Shown here one piece after another: positions 36,699-46,404 of a stretch of DNA of 64,000 nt (its first letter is position 1; each line of letters starts with the position of its first letter). The notes under the pieces were generated by a model. It did no database searches. It worked only from the letters and a program-made list of their open reading frames with translations, and was not told the DNA's origin. Made by a program: the position numbers and the translations under genes. The stretch is taken from positions 1,054,001 through 1,118,000 of the forward strand of contig NZ_CP007213.1 of the NCBI RefSeq assembly GCF_001411805.1, written 5' to 3'. The stretch is from Burkholderia plantarii. GTDB taxonomy: Bacteria > Pseudomonadota > Gammaproteobacteria > Burkholderiales > Burkholderiaceae.

Positions 36699-37562
36699 AT
36701 GAAGTTCATCGGAAAGCTGGCCTGGTGCGGCGCGTTCGCCGCGCTGCTGACGGTCTGTGCCCCCGCTTCCGCCGACACCAAGCCGACGCTGAAGATCGGC
36801 TACGTGGAAGGCTGGGACGACAGCGTCGCGACCACCAACGTCGCCGCGCAGATCATCGAGAAGAAGTTCGGCTATCCGGTGCAGCTGGTGCCGGTGGCCG
36901 CAGGCGTGATGTGGCAGGGCGTGGCGCGCGGCGACCTCGACGCGACGCTGTCGGCCTGGCTGCCCGTCACGCACGGCGCGTACTGGGATCAGTTCAAGAC
37001 CAAGGTGGTCGACCTCGGCGCGAACTACCCGGGCGCGAAGATCGGCCTGATCGTGCCGAGCTACGTGAAGGCCAGGAGCATCGCCGACCTGGAGGGCGAG
37101 AAGGCCGACTTCGCCGGGCGCATCGTCGGGATCGACGCGGGCGCGGGCGTGATGCGCAAGACCGACGACGCGATCAAGGCCTACGGCCTCAGCTACACGC
37201 TGCTGGCCAGCTCGGGCAGCGCGATGACGGCCGAGCTGTCGCGTGCCGAGAATGCCAAGAAGCCGATCATCGTGACCGGCTGGGTGCCGCACTGGATGTT
37301 CGCGAAGTGGGACCTGCGCTTCCTCGATGATCCGAAGAAGATCTACGGCGAGGCCGAGCACGTGGACAGCGTCGCGAACCCGGCGCTGGAAACCAAGGCC
37401 AAGCCGGTGGTGGCGTTCCTGAAGAAGTTCCAGTGGAAGCCGGGCGAGCTTGATTCGGTGATGCTCGCGATCCAGGGCGGCGCGAAGCCGGACGTGGCTG
37501 CTGGGCAGTGGATCGCGGCCCACGGCGACCGTGTGAAGGCCTGGACCGACGGCGCGCAGTAA
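36699..37562 (+). CDS. Periplasmic quaternary-amine (glycine betaine-type) binding protein
   Basis: A 287-residue OpuAC-family substrate-binding protein with a Sec signal ending in CAPASA (cleavage near residue 26). Aromatic positions for a trimethylammonium cage are visible in EGWDDS, LSAWLPVTHG and TGWVPHWMF. No permease or ATPase gene follows, so it probably docks to a shared core ABC transporter, as the Cbc binding proteins of Pseudomonas do. It follows gbcB after 141 bp and is closed by a strong terminator. Exact ligand is inferred. Confidence 0.85.
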   Translation: MKFIGKLAWCGAFAALLTVCAPASADTKPTLKIGYVEGWDDSVATTNVAAQIIEKKFGYPVQLVPVAAGVMWQGVARGDLDATLSAWLPVTHGAYWDQFKTKVVDLGANYPGAKIGLIVPSYVKARSIADLEGEKADFAGRIVGIDAGAGVMRKTDDAIKAYGLSYTLLASSGSAMTAELSRAENAKKPIIVTGWVPHWMFAKWDLRFLDDPKKIYGEAEHVDSVANPALETKAKPVVAFLKKFQWKPGELDSVMLAIQGGAKPDVAAGQWIAAHGDRVKAWTDGAQ

Positions 37563-37604
37563 CCGCGAAACCGGTACGATTGCATTATTGCTGAGGAAGG
37601 CGAA

Positions 37605-37650
37605 GTAAAAAATGCCCGTCCGGTCATGGGTCGGACGGGCTTCTTTTTTT
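37605..37650. terminator. Bidirectional-looking rho-independent terminator
   Basis: A perfect 9-bp stem GCCCGTCCG/CGGACGGGC (37614-37622 and 37632-37640), preceded by A6 and followed by TTCTTTTTTT. It ends the gbc/binding-protein transcript 43 bp after the stop. Confidence 0.92.
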
Positions 37651-37735
37651 CCGAAAACCGCATTGTTGGCGGGCTTTTCCGTGAAAGCGTTGCTACACTA
37701 CGCCCCTTGTGCGGACTCTTGCTGGGAGGTTCTGG

Positions 37736-39388
37736 ATGAGTCAAGCCGGACTGCGCGCGCGCAGCACCCGCGAGGTCGATAAGACCATCTCACATGAAGA
37801 AAACGGCCGCACGCTGCACCGCGGCCTCAGCTGGAAGGATGCCTTCTGGGTGACGAGCGGCGTGCCGGCCGGCGTGCTGTTCACGATCGGCGGCGTGTGC
37901 GCCACCATCGGCCAGCCGGCGTGGGCCGTCTGGATCGGCGCGATCACGATGGGCCTGATCCAGAGCGCGACTTATGCGGAAATCTCGGGGCTGTTTCCGC
38001 ATAAGTCGGGCGGCGCGTCGGTGTACGGCGCGATCGGCTGGGTGCGCTACGGCAAGCTGATCGCGCCGGTGTCGGTCTGGTGCAACTGGCTCGCCTGGTC
38101 TCCGATGCTCGCGCTCGGCTGCGGGCTCGCCGCGAGCTACGCGCTCACCTCGTTGTTCCCCGCCGACGCGGCGATCCAGCACTGGCAATGGACCCTCGCC
38201 AATCTCGGCTTCATCAAGCCCGGCCTCACGCTGCGCATCAACGCAACCTTCGTGATCGCCGCGGCACTGCTGCTGATCACGTTCCGGCTGCAGCACAGCG
38301 GCGCCTCGAAGGCGGCCCGCACGCAGCGCATCCTCGGCATCGCCTCGCTCACGCCGCTGCTGATCGTCGGCATCGTGCCGTTCGTGACCGGCGACGTGCC
38401 GATGTCCCATCTGCTGCCGCTGCTGCCGCTCGGCCACGATGCGCACGGCAACCTCACCGCCGAGCGCTTCGGCGCCTGGAACGGGCAGGGCGTGGTGATG
38501 GCGCTCGGCGCGATGTTCATGGCCGGCTGGGCCTCCTACGGCTTCGAGACGGCGGTCTGCTACACGCGTGAATTCCGCGATCCGCGCCGCGACACGGCCC
38601 GCGCGATCTTCTGGTCCGGCGCGCTGTGCCTGGTGGTGATGACGCTCGTGCCGATGGCGTTCCAGGGCGCGCTCGGCACCGGCGCGATGCTCGACCCGAG
38701 GATCGGCGACGGCACCGGCGTGGCCGCCGCGATGGCGCGCATGGTGGGCGGCGGCGCCTGGGTGGCCAACGCGATCGTGGTGATGCTGATGCTGTCGATC
38801 CTGCTGATCGTGATGACCTCGATGATGGGGTCGTCGCGCACGCTCTACCAGGCCTCGGTGGACGGCTGGCTGCCGAAGTACCTCTCGCACGTGAACGACC
38901 ACGGCTCGCCGACGCGCGCGATGTGGACCGACCTCGGCTTCAACCTCGTGCTGCTGATGATGTCGGACTACATGACGGTGCTGTCGATCTCGAACGTCTG
39001 CTACATGATCTTCGTGTTCCTGAACCTGCAGTCGGGCTGGATCCACCGCATGGATCGCGGCGGCTGGGAGCGGCCGTTCCGCTGCCCGACCTGGCTGCTG
39101 GTGGCGGGCTCGGTGTGCGGCTACCTGAACCTCGTCTACGTCGGCGCGGGCGCGAACCTGCAGGGCGACGGCACGCTGCGCAACGGGCTGATCGCGATGC
39201 TGCTGATCGTGCCGGTGTTCCTCTACCGCCACTACTGGCAGGATCGCGGCCGGTTCCCGGAGCCGATGAGGCGCGACATGGCGCTGGACGTGCCGCGCCG
39301 GCACCGGCTCTACGACGCGGCGCCTTACGTGGCGCTGATCGCGGCGGCGCTGACGATCGCGGTTTCGTACCGCCTGGCCTGGGGTTGA
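37736..39388 (+). CDS. APC-superfamily amino acid/amine permease
   Basis: A 550-residue inner-membrane transporter with about 12-14 hydrophobic helices. The first helix shows the APC signature FWVTSGVPAGVLFTIGG; SGLFPHKSGGASVYGAIGW follows in helix 3. The ATG at 37736 is preceded by GGGAGG and preferred over an upstream GTG at 37709. Its place between the betaine genes and clpP suggests uptake of an amine or amino acid, perhaps sarcosine or a related compound. The substrate cannot be read from the sequence. It converges with clpP, with only 32 bp between stops. Confidence 0.82.
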   Translation: MSQAGLRARSTREVDKTISHEENGRTLHRGLSWKDAFWVTSGVPAGVLFTIGGVCATIGQPAWAVWIGAITMGLIQSATYAEISGLFPHKSGGASVYGAIGWVRYGKLIAPVSVWCNWLAWSPMLALGCGLAASYALTSLFPADAAIQHWQWTLANLGFIKPGLTLRINATFVIAAALLLITFRLQHSGASKAARTQRILGIASLTPLLIVGIVPFVTGDVPMSHLLPLLPLGHDAHGNLTAERFGAWNGQGVVMALGAMFMAGWASYGFETAVCYTREFRDPRRDTARAIFWSGALCLVVMTLVPMAFQGALGTGAMLDPRIGDGTGVAAAMARMVGGGAWVANAIVVMLMLSILLIVMTSMMGSSRTLYQASVDGWLPKYLSHVNDHGSPTRAMWTDLGFNLVLLMMSDYMTVLSISNVCYMIFVFLNLQSGWIHRMDRGGWERPFRCPTWLLVAGSVCGYLNLVYVGAGANLQGDGTLRNGLIAMLLIVPVFLYRHYWQDRGRFPEPMRRDMALDVPRRHRLYDAAPYVALIAAALTIAVSYRLAWG

Positions 39389-39420
39389 GCCGGCCCCGGC
39401 GCGCGGCGCGTCGCGTCGGG

Positions 39421-40047
39421 TCAGGCCAGCGCGTGCCGCGTCGTGAGCACCTCGTCGATCAGGCCGTAGCGCCTCGCGTCCTCGGCCGACATGAAGTGGT
39501 CGCGGTCGGTGTCGCGCTCGATCCGCGCGATGCTCTGCCCGGTGCAGTCGGCCATCACGGCATTGAGCCGTTCGCGCAGGTACAGCACCTCGCGCGCCTG
39601 GATGCCGATGTCGGCGGCCGTGCCCTGGCTGCCGCCCGAGGGCTGGTGGATCATGATCCGTGCGTTCGGCAGCGCGTAGCGCTTGCCCTTGCGGCCGGCG
39701 GCCAGCAGCGAGGTGCCCATGCTGGCGGCCAGGCCGGTGCAGAGCGTCGAGACGGCCGGCTTGATGAACTGCATGGTGTCGTAGATCGCGAGCCCGTCGT
39801 AGACCGAGCCGCCCGGCGAATTGATGTAGAGCGAGATGTCCTTGTCGGGGTTCTCCGATTCGAGGAACAGCAGCTGGGCGACCACGAGGCTCGCCGACTG
39901 CTCGTTGACGGGGCCGACCAGGAACACGATCCGCTCGCGCAGCAGCCGGGAATAGATGTCGTAGGCGCGTTCGCCGCGCCCCGATTGTTCGATGACGGTC
40001 GGCACGAGCCCGAGACTCGACGACCACGGTTGAAGCGAGAGCGGCAT
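39421..40047 (-). CDS. clpP: ClpP-family protease subunit (probable second copy)
   Basis: A 208-residue serine protease subunit that forms the degradation chamber of a Clp protease with an ATPase such as ClpX or ClpA. The catalytic Ser lies in [12 protein letters not shown], the His in [11 protein letters not shown], and the Asp in [15 protein letters not shown]. Housekeeping clpP sits next to clpX and tig; neither is here, so this is probably a paralogue. The start [16 protein letters not shown] at 40047 has a GGATGC-type leader; the longer open frame upstream is not conserved. It is divergent from the ECF41 gene. Confidence 0.88.
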   Translation of the reverse strand: MPLSLQPWSSSLGLVPTVIEQSGRGERAYDIYSRLLRERIVFLVGPVNEQSASLVVAQLLFLESENPDKDISLYINSPGGSVYDGLAIYDTMQFIKPAVSTLCTGLAASMGTSLLAAGRKGKRYALPNARIMIHQPSGGSQGTAADIGIQAREVLYLRERLNAVMADCTGQSIARIERDTDRDHFMSAEDARRYGLIDEVLTTRHALA

Positions 40048-40265
40048 GGCGCATCCTTTGGCGAAGAAATGACGGGGGGAGCGCACGATCGCCAGGGCCG
40101 GCGGCAGCGTCGTGCTCCATGCCCATGACGGGCCGGCCCGCGCGCGCGTGACGACAATTTTTTTCGCGCGGCCTGTCACGCCGGGCGGCCCTCGTCCGTC
40201 ATACGCGCAACCCCCGGCGTTCCGGCAGACCGGAACCGCCGGCCCACCCCGGAAGGAGCCCCCGC

Positions 40266-41189
40266 ATGACCGACTCTCGGCCCGATCTCCAGCTTGGTTC
40301 TCAGCCCGCCCCGCGCGCGGGCGCGTTCCCCGATTTCTTCGTGCTCCAGCGTCGGCGCCTGCTGTCGATCGCGTACCGGATGCTCGGCAGCCACGCGGAA
40401 GCCGAGGACGTCGTGCAGGACGCGTGGCTGCGCTGGCAGGCCAGCGCCACGGCCGAGCTGCGCGAACCGGCGGCATGGCTGACCACGGTGGTCTCGCGGC
40501 TGTCGATCGACCGGCTGCGGGCGCTGCGCACCGAACGCGAGGCGCGGCGGGACGGCTGGCTGCCCGAGCCGTGGCTCGAGCCGGCCGCGCCGTCCGTCGA
40601 GGATCTCGTGCTGGACGGCGCCCAGCTGTCCCATGGCCTGATGCTGCTGCTCGAACGGCTCTCGCCCGACGAGCGCGCGGCGTTCCTGCTGCGCGAGGCG
40701 TTCGACTGCGATTACGCCGCGATCGGCGCCGCGCTCGAACGCTCCGAGGCGCACTGCCGGCAACTCGTGCATCGCGCGCGCGGCCGGCTGGCTCGTGCCG
40801 GGCAGGCGCTGCAGCCGGCCGATCTCGCGCGGCGGCAGGAGGTCGAACGGCTGCGCGCCGCGATCGAGGCGCAGGATCAGGCGGCCGTGCTCGACGCGCT
40901 GGCCGGCGTGCGGCGCGTGGGCGACGCGAGCGAGCCGGTACACGCGAGCGCGCGCGGCGAGCCGGTGGCGCTGGGCGCCGACGCCGGTTTCGCCTGGATG
41001 GAGGACGGCGAGATCACGGCGCTGTGGGTGCCGTGCCTCGACGCGGACGGCCGCCCGACGCTGCGCGTCGTCACGCAGGCCGCCGCGCTGGCGGCCGCGA
41101 ACCGGGCCGTCGGGCGGAAGGCGGTGGCCGCGCTGCTGGCCCGCCTGTTCCGTGGCGCGGCGCTTGCGAGTCCGGCCGTATCCGGCTGA
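40266..41189 (+). CDS. ECF41-type (SigJ-like) RNA polymerase sigma factor
   Basis: A 307-residue sigma factor. Region 2 contains [20 protein letters not shown] and region 4 [19 protein letters not shown]; a C-terminal SnoaL-like extension of ~120 residues begins near [13 protein letters not shown]. In ECF41 sigma factors this extension takes the place of a separate anti-sigma protein. The usual partner, a carboxymuconolactone-decarboxylase or oxidoreductase gene, is not adjacent. Instead the divergent neighbour is clpP, 218 bp away, which may be its target or regulator. This link is inference. Confidence 0.85.
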   Translation: MTDSRPDLQLGSQPAPRAGAFPDFFVLQRRRLLSIAYRMLGSHAEAEDVVQDAWLRWQASATAELREPAAWLTTVVSRLSIDRLRALRTEREARRDGWLPEPWLEPAAPSVEDLVLDGAQLSHGLMLLLERLSPDERAAFLLREAFDCDYAAIGAALERSEAHCRQLVHRARGRLARAGQALQPADLARRQEVERLRAAIEAQDQAAVLDALAGVRRVGDASEPVHASARGEPVALGADAGFAWMEDGEITALWVPCLDADGRPTLRVVTQAAALAAANRAVGRKAVAALLARLFRGAALASPAVSG

Positions 41190-41343
41190 GGCGGCGGCCG
41201 GGCGCCCGGCGCGCGCCGTTCACAAAAAGAAACCCGCTCGCATCGCCGCGCGCGGGCCTTCCAGGTTGGAGACGAGGAAACCACGTGAATCGCGTGCCGG
41301 CCGCCGGCACGCGATGCAAACGGAACGTGAGGAAGCGCGGGCC

Positions 41344-42222
41344 TTACTGCCCGAACACCACGGTGCGGTCGCCGTTCAGGAACACGCGGCGCTCGATGAA
41401 CGCCTTCACGGCGCGCGCGAGCGTGATGGATTCGACGTCGCGGCCCACCGTCAGCAACTGCTCGGGCCGGTACGCGTGGTCGACGCGCTCCACCACCTGC
41501 TCGATGATCGGACCTTCGTCGAGATCGTCGGTCACGAAATGCGCGGTGGCGCCGATCAGCTTCACGCCGCGCGTATGCGCCTGGTGGTACGGCTTCGCGC
41601 CCTTGAAGCCGGGCAGGAACGAGTGGTGGATGTTGATCGCGCGGTTGGCGAGCCGCGCGCTGGTGCCGGGCGAGAGCACCTGCATGTAGCGCGCGAGGAT
41701 CACCAGCTCGGCGCCGCTCGATTCGAACAGGTCGAGCCACTGTGCTTCCTGCTGCGCCTTGGTCTCGGGCGTGATCGGGAAATGGCGGAACGGCAGCCCG
41801 TGCTGGGCCGCGAGCGGTTCGAGATCGGGGTGGTTCGAGGCGATCGCGACGACGTCCATCTTCAGCTCGCCCATCTTCCAGCGGAACAGCAGGTCGGCGA
41901 GGCAATGCTCGAGCTTCGAGACGAGGATCATCACCTTCGGACGCACGCCGGCGTCGTGGATCGCCCACTGCATGTCGAAGCGCGCCGCGATCGGCGCGAA
42001 CTCGGCGCGCAGCGCGTCGATGTCGGGCGCATCGCCCTCGGCGGACGGATGGAACGCGCAGCGCACGAAGAAGCGCCCGCTCAGGTCGTCGTCGAACACG
42101 GTCAGTTCGTCGACGTAGCACTGGTGGCGGTCGAGCACGCCGACCACGGCGGCCACCTGGCCGGCGGCGCTCGGGCACGACAGCGTCAGCAGGAATCGGG
42201 AGTTGCGTTCGGAGCCGGACAT
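41344..42222 (-). CDS. purU: PurU, formyltetrahydrofolate deformylase
   Basis: A 292-residue hydrolase releasing formate from 10-formyl-THF. An N-terminal ACT domain (FLLTLSCPSAAGQVAAVVGV) precedes the formyltransferase-like catalytic domain with VAIASNHPDLEPLA, the INIHHSFLPGFKGAKPYHQA motif and ATAHFVTDDLDEGPIIEQ (catalytic Asn-His-Asp set). In betaine and sarcosine catabolism it drains excess one-carbon units, which fits its location here. Transcribed on the minus strand, convergent with the sigma factor gene. Confidence 0.93.
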   Translation of the reverse strand: MSGSERNSRFLLTLSCPSAAGQVAAVVGVLDRHQCYVDELTVFDDDLSGRFFVRCAFHPSAEGDAPDIDALRAEFAPIAARFDMQWAIHDAGVRPKVMILVSKLEHCLADLLFRWKMGELKMDVVAIASNHPDLEPLAAQHGLPFRHFPITPETKAQQEAQWLDLFESSGAELVILARYMQVLSPGTSARLANRAINIHHSFLPGFKGAKPYHQAHTRGVKLIGATAHFVTDDLDEGPIIEQVVERVDHAYRPEQLLTVGRDVESITLARAVKAFIERRVFLNGDRTVVFGQ

Positions 42223-42475
42223 GCTTTCCTCGGATCACGGCGGCGCGGCGCGCCGCACGCGGCCGCACCGAAGCGGCCGGTGCCCAGTAGACCAGCTACG
42301 CCTCCCGGTGGATAGAATCGAAACGCCGAGATGCTGGTATCTGTGCGCCAGACCGCGGGCGCCGGATCCGGAAACCGGATCGACAGATGCAGACCCGGAC
42401 ATCGGCCCCGGGGAATGCCGTCGATAAATTCAGACCGCCCGCCGGAACCGGCGCGGCCCGGCCCGGCTCGCCGAT

Positions 42476-43396
42476 TCAGGCCGCGAGCGGCGCGCGGCAG
42501 GTGTCGAACAGCCAGCGGCGAAAGCGGGCGACGGCGGGCGCCTCGGGGCGCGAGGGCGGGCGCACCACGAAGTAGCCGCGCTCGGTGACCACGGTGGAGT
42601 CGACGCAGCGCACCAGTTGCCCCGAGGCCACCAGTTCGTCGACGAGCGGCGCCCAGCCGAGCGCCACGCCCTGGTTCATCAGCGCCGCGTGGACCACCAG
42701 CGCGTAGCTGTTGAAGGTGAGCCCGTGCGGCTCGGGCGGCGCGATCAGGCCGTGCGCGCCGAACCAGCCGTGCCAGGCCAGCCAGCGCTCGGGCCGGGTG
42801 GCCTGCACGTGCAGCAGCGGCAGCGAAAGCAGGTCGGCCGGCCCGGCGATGCCCGGATGCGCCGCGAGGAAGGCCGGCGAGCAGACCGGCGTGACCGCTT
42901 CCTCGAACAGCCGCGTGGAGGTGCAGGACGGCCAGTCGCCGTCGCCGAACAGGATCGCGATGTCGGCGGGGTCGCGCAGCAGGTCGGCCTGCTGGGCCGT
43001 GACGACGCGCACGTCCACGTCGGGCATTTCCTGCTTCAGCTGCGCGAGGCGCGGCATCAGCCAGTAGGTGGCGAAGCCGACGTCGGTGACGAGCGTGAGC
43101 GCGCCGCGCGCGCGGCGCTCGCGGATGTCGGCCGTGGCGCAGCGCAGCGTGTCGAGGCTCCGGCGCACCGCCTCGAAGAGCCGCGCGCCGTCCTCGGTCA
43201 GCGTCACGCCGCGATGGCCGCGCTCGAACAGCGGCGCGCCGAGCGCTTCCTCCAGCTGCACCACGCGCTGGCTGACGGCCGGCTGCGTCGAGCCCAGCTC
43301 TCGCGCGGCGGCCGTGAAGCTCGCGTGGCGCGCCGCCGATTCGAACGCGGAGAGCGCCTGCATCGGCGGCAATCGGTCGGGTCTGTCCATAAGCAC
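42476..43396 (-). CDS. LysR-family regulator, probably of the choline sulfatase operon
   Basis: A 306-residue GcvA-like LysR protein. The winged HTH is MQALSAFESAARHASFTAAARELGSTQ split over residues 13-40, and the effector domain follows, with ALTLVTDVGFATYWLMP. ATG at 43396 or 43390 could be the start. It is divergent from betC with 143 bp between, the classical arrangement for a LysR regulator controlling its neighbour. Effector (choline or choline sulfate) is inferred from position. Confidence 0.85.
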   Translation of the reverse strand: MLMDRPDRLPPMQALSAFESAARHASFTAAARELGSTQPAVSQRVVQLEEALGAPLFERGHRGVTLTEDGARLFEAVRRSLDTLRCATADIRERRARGALTLVTDVGFATYWLMPRLAQLKQEMPDVDVRVVTAQQADLLRDPADIAILFGDGDWPSCTSTRLFEEAVTPVCSPAFLAAHPGIAGPADLLSLPLLHVQATRPERWLAWHGWFGAHGLIAPPEPHGLTFNSYALVVHAALMNQGVALGWAPLVDELVASGQLVRCVDSTVVTERGYFVVRPPSRPEAPAVARFRRWLFDTCRAPLAA

Positions 43397-43539
43397 CTCT
43401 GATGGCTCATAAGCAATCGACGTCTTCCCCGCGCCGTTGCGGCCGGCGACAGTGACGACAGCCGCGACGCGCCCCGGGGGGCAGCCCGGGTTCCCCGGCG
43501 TTGCCGCGATCCCGTCGATTCTAATTCAGTCAATTCGCG

Positions 43540-45072
43540 ATGCTTAACACGAAGCCGAATATCCTTATCTTGATGGCGGATCAACTGACGCCGTTCGCGC
43601 TCGCCTGCTACGGGCACCGCGGCGCGATCACGCCCACCATCGACCGCCTCGCCGCCGGCGGCGTGGTGTTCGAGTCCGCCTACTGCGCGAGCCCGCTGTG
43701 CGCGCCGTCGCGCTTCTCGTTCATGGCCGGCAAGCTGCCGGCCGCGATCGGCGCCTACGACAACGCCGCCGAGCTGCCCGCGCAGACGCTGACCTTCGCG
43801 CACTACCTGCGCGCGGCCGGCTATCGCACGGCGCTGGCCGGCAAGATGCATTTCTGCGGACCGGACCAGCTGCACGGCTTCGAGGAGCGGCTGACCACCG
43901 ACATCTATCCGGCCGATTTCGGCTGGGTGCCCGACTGGACCCGCCCGGCCGAGCGGCCGAGCTGGTATCACAACATGGGCTCGGTACTCGACGCCGGCCC
44001 GTGCGTGCGTACCAACCAGCTCGATTTCGACGACGAGGTGACGTTCGCCACGCGCCAGAAACTCTACGATCTCGCGCGCGAGAAGGCGGCCGGCCGCGAC
44101 ACGCGGCCGTTCTGTCTCGTGATGTCGCTCACGCACCCGCACGATCCGTATGCGATCACGCGCGAGTACTGGGATCGCTATCGCGACGAGGACATCCCGA
44201 TGCCGGCCGTCACGCTCGGCCTCGACGAGAGCGATCCGCATTCGCGGCGGCTGCGCGCCGTCAGCGAGACCGACCGCACGCCGCCGGGCGAGGCGCAGGT
44301 GCGTGCCGCGCGGCGCGCCTACTACGGCTCGACCTCGTATGCGGACGCGCAGTTCGGCGCCGTGATGAACGCGCTGGAGGCCTGCGGGTTCGCCGACGAC
44401 ACGATCGTGATCGTCACCGCCGACCATGGCGACATGCTCGGCGAGCGCGGGCTCTGGTACAAGATGACGTTCTTCGAGGGCGGCTGCCGCGTGCCGCTGA
44501 TCGTCCACGCGCCGGGGCGCTTCGCGGCTTCGCGGGTGGCCGCCTCGGTCTCCCATGTGGACCTGCTGCCCACGCTGGTCGAGTTCGCCACCGGCGGCGC
44601 GCCCGACGAATGGCCGGACCCGGTGGACGGCCGCAGCCTGGTGCCGCATCTGCGCGGCGCGGGCGGCCACGACGAGGCGCTCGGCGAGTATCTGGCCGAA
44701 GGCGCGATCGCGCCGATCGTGATGATCCGGCGCGGCGACTGGAAGTTCATTCATTCGCCGGCCGACCCGGACCAGCTGTTCAACCTGCGCGACGACCCGC
44801 GCGAACTCGTCAATCTGGCCGCCGATCCGGCGTTCGGCACGTTGGTCGCCGAGTTTCGCGCCGAGGTGGCCGGGCGCTGGCGGCTCGACGCGATCCATGC
44901 CGACGTGCTCGCGAGCCAGCGGCGGCGGCGCTTCCATTTCGCGGCCACCACGCAGGGCCGCGTCGCCTCGTGGGACTGGCAGCCGTTCCAGGACGCGAGC
45001 CAGCGCTACATGCGCAATCATCTCGAACTCGACGCGCTCGAGGCGATGGCGCGCTACCCGCGCCCGCGGTGA
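43540..45072 (+). CDS. betC: BetC, choline sulfatase
   Basis: A 510-residue sulfatase hydrolysing choline-O-sulfate to choline and sulfate. The metal-binding start NILILMADQLTPFALACYGH and the formylglycine-forming motif SPLCAPSRFSFMAGK (modified Cys in C-A-P-S-R, about residue 54) are present, as are VTADHGDMLGERGLWYKM and the conserved C-terminal FHFAATTQGRVASWDWQPF seen in choline sulfatases. The product feeds BetBA. It is the first gene of an operon with a binding protein and perhaps the porin. Confidence 0.94.
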   Translation: MLNTKPNILILMADQLTPFALACYGHRGAITPTIDRLAAGGVVFESAYCASPLCAPSRFSFMAGKLPAAIGAYDNAAELPAQTLTFAHYLRAAGYRTALAGKMHFCGPDQLHGFEERLTTDIYPADFGWVPDWTRPAERPSWYHNMGSVLDAGPCVRTNQLDFDDEVTFATRQKLYDLAREKAAGRDTRPFCLVMSLTHPHDPYAITREYWDRYRDEDIPMPAVTLGLDESDPHSRRLRAVSETDRTPPGEAQVRAARRAYYGSTSYADAQFGAVMNALEACGFADDTIVIVTADHGDMLGERGLWYKMTFFEGGCRVPLIVHAPGRFAASRVAASVSHVDLLPTLVEFATGGAPDEWPDPVDGRSLVPHLRGAGGHDEALGEYLAEGAIAPIVMIRRGDWKFIHSPADPDQLFNLRDDPRELVNLAADPAFGTLVAEFRAEVAGRWRLDAIHADVLASQRRRRFHFAATTQGRVASWDWQPFQDASQRYMRNHLELDALEAMARYPRPR

Positions 45073-45104
45073 ATCCGGCCTTCTCCCCACCACAGGAATC
45101 CTCG

Positions 45105-46127
45105 ATGAAACGACTCTTCCGAACCGCACGGCCGGCGCATCGCGAGCGCCGCGGCATGGTTTGCGCCGCTTTCGCATCGGCCGCGATGGCCGCGATGGCC
45201 GTATCGACCACGATGGGCTTGACGTTGACCGCGCCGGCCGCGTTGGCCGCCGGGCCGGCCGCCTGCAGCGAGGTGCGGATGGCCGCGCCGGGCTGGACCG
45301 ACATCGACGCGACCAACGCGATGACCGGCGTGGTGCTCGGCGCGCTCGGCTACCGGCAGCACGTCTCGAACCTGTCGGTGCCGATCACGTTCCAGGGGCT
45401 CAGGAAAGGGCAGATCGACGTGTTCCTCGGCAACTGGATGCCGGCGCAGGGGCCGCTCGTGAAGCCGTTCGTCGACGACGGATCGGTCGAGGTGCTGCAC
45501 GCGAACCTGAGCCACGCGAAGTTCACGCTGGCGGTGCCCGACTACGTGGCCGCCGCCGGCGTGCATTCGTTCGCCGATCTCGGCAAGGTCGCGGACCGCT
45601 TCGAAGGCCGCATCTACGGCATCGAGCCCGGCGCGCCGGCCAACCAGAACATCCGGCGCATGATCGCCGACAAGGCGCTCGGCAACGGCAGCTGGACGCT
45701 GGTGGAGTCGAGCGAGACCGGCATGCTCACGCAGGTCGAGCGCGCCGAGCGCGACCACAAGTGGATCGTGTTCCTGGCCTGGGAGCCGCACCTGATGAAC
45801 ACGAAGTTCCACCCGGTCTACCTGTCGGGCGGCGACGCGTGGTTCGGCCCGGACTACGGCGGCGCAACCGTCAACACCGTCGCGCGCAGCGGCTACGCGA
45901 GCCAGTGCCCGAACCTCGGGCGGCTGTTCCGGCAGGTCACGTTCAGCGTCGGTCTGGAAAACGCGATGATCGCCTCGATGCTGCTCGACAGGCAGTCCCC
46001 CGCCGACGCCGCGAAACGCGCGCTGCACGACCACCCGGAACTGCTGTCCGGCTGGCTCGACGGCGTGACCACCTCCAGCGGCGCGCCCGCGCTGCCGGCC
46101 GCGAAGGCCGCGCTCGGGCTGCACTGA
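45105..46127 (+). CDS. choX: Choline-type ABC substrate-binding protein (ChoX-like)
   Basis: A 340-residue OpuAC-family binding protein with a long N-terminal signal (Sec-type after about 17 charged residues; hydrophobic core AFASAAMAAMAVS, cleavage near LAAGPA). Cage aromatics are visible in APGWTDIDATN, FLGNWMPAQGP, IYGIEPGAP and LAWEPHLMN. It lies 32 bp after betC, so choline or its sulfate is the likely ligand. No permease or ATPase is adjacent. It is about one-third identical by eye to the binding protein at 49484. Confidence 0.85.
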   Translation: MKRLFRTARPAHRERRGMVCAAFASAAMAAMAVSTTMGLTLTAPAALAAGPAACSEVRMAAPGWTDIDATNAMTGVVLGALGYRQHVSNLSVPITFQGLRKGQIDVFLGNWMPAQGPLVKPFVDDGSVEVLHANLSHAKFTLAVPDYVAAAGVHSFADLGKVADRFEGRIYGIEPGAPANQNIRRMIADKALGNGSWTLVESSETGMLTQVERAERDHKWIVFLAWEPHLMNTKFHPVYLSGGDAWFGPDYGGATVNTVARSGYASQCPNLGRLFRQVTFSVGLENAMIASMLLDRQSPADAAKRALHDHPELLSGWLDGVTTSSGAPALPAAKAALGLH

Positions 46128-46404
46128 GCGCCGCGTCGCTACGGATTGCAGAACGTCGCGTGCCGCCCGCGCGGTGGCGCGCATGACGCTGCCCGGTGTT
46201 TTCCAGGGCAGTCGCGCACAGACCATTTGAGGTCGTTCGCAGACGGGTGGGCGAAAAATTGGGTTTGTATTTTTGCTCGACGGGTGCCGATCGTGAACCG
46301 GATCGAAACGGCCCTGCCGGCGGTACCCGTTTCATGCAAGGCGTCGGGCTCGCGCGTCGCGTGGGTCATTCTTCCAACAACGATGCAGGTTTGGGGTTGC
46401 CACG

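Noticed and set aside
37709..37735. GTG start for the APC permease
   Set aside because: ATG at 37736 has a GGGAGG site at proper spacing; the GTG does not.
40048..40476. Upstream extension of clpP on the minus strand
   Set aside because: The extra ~143 residues are Arg/Ala-rich and overlap the sigma factor gene; ClpP homology begins at 40047.
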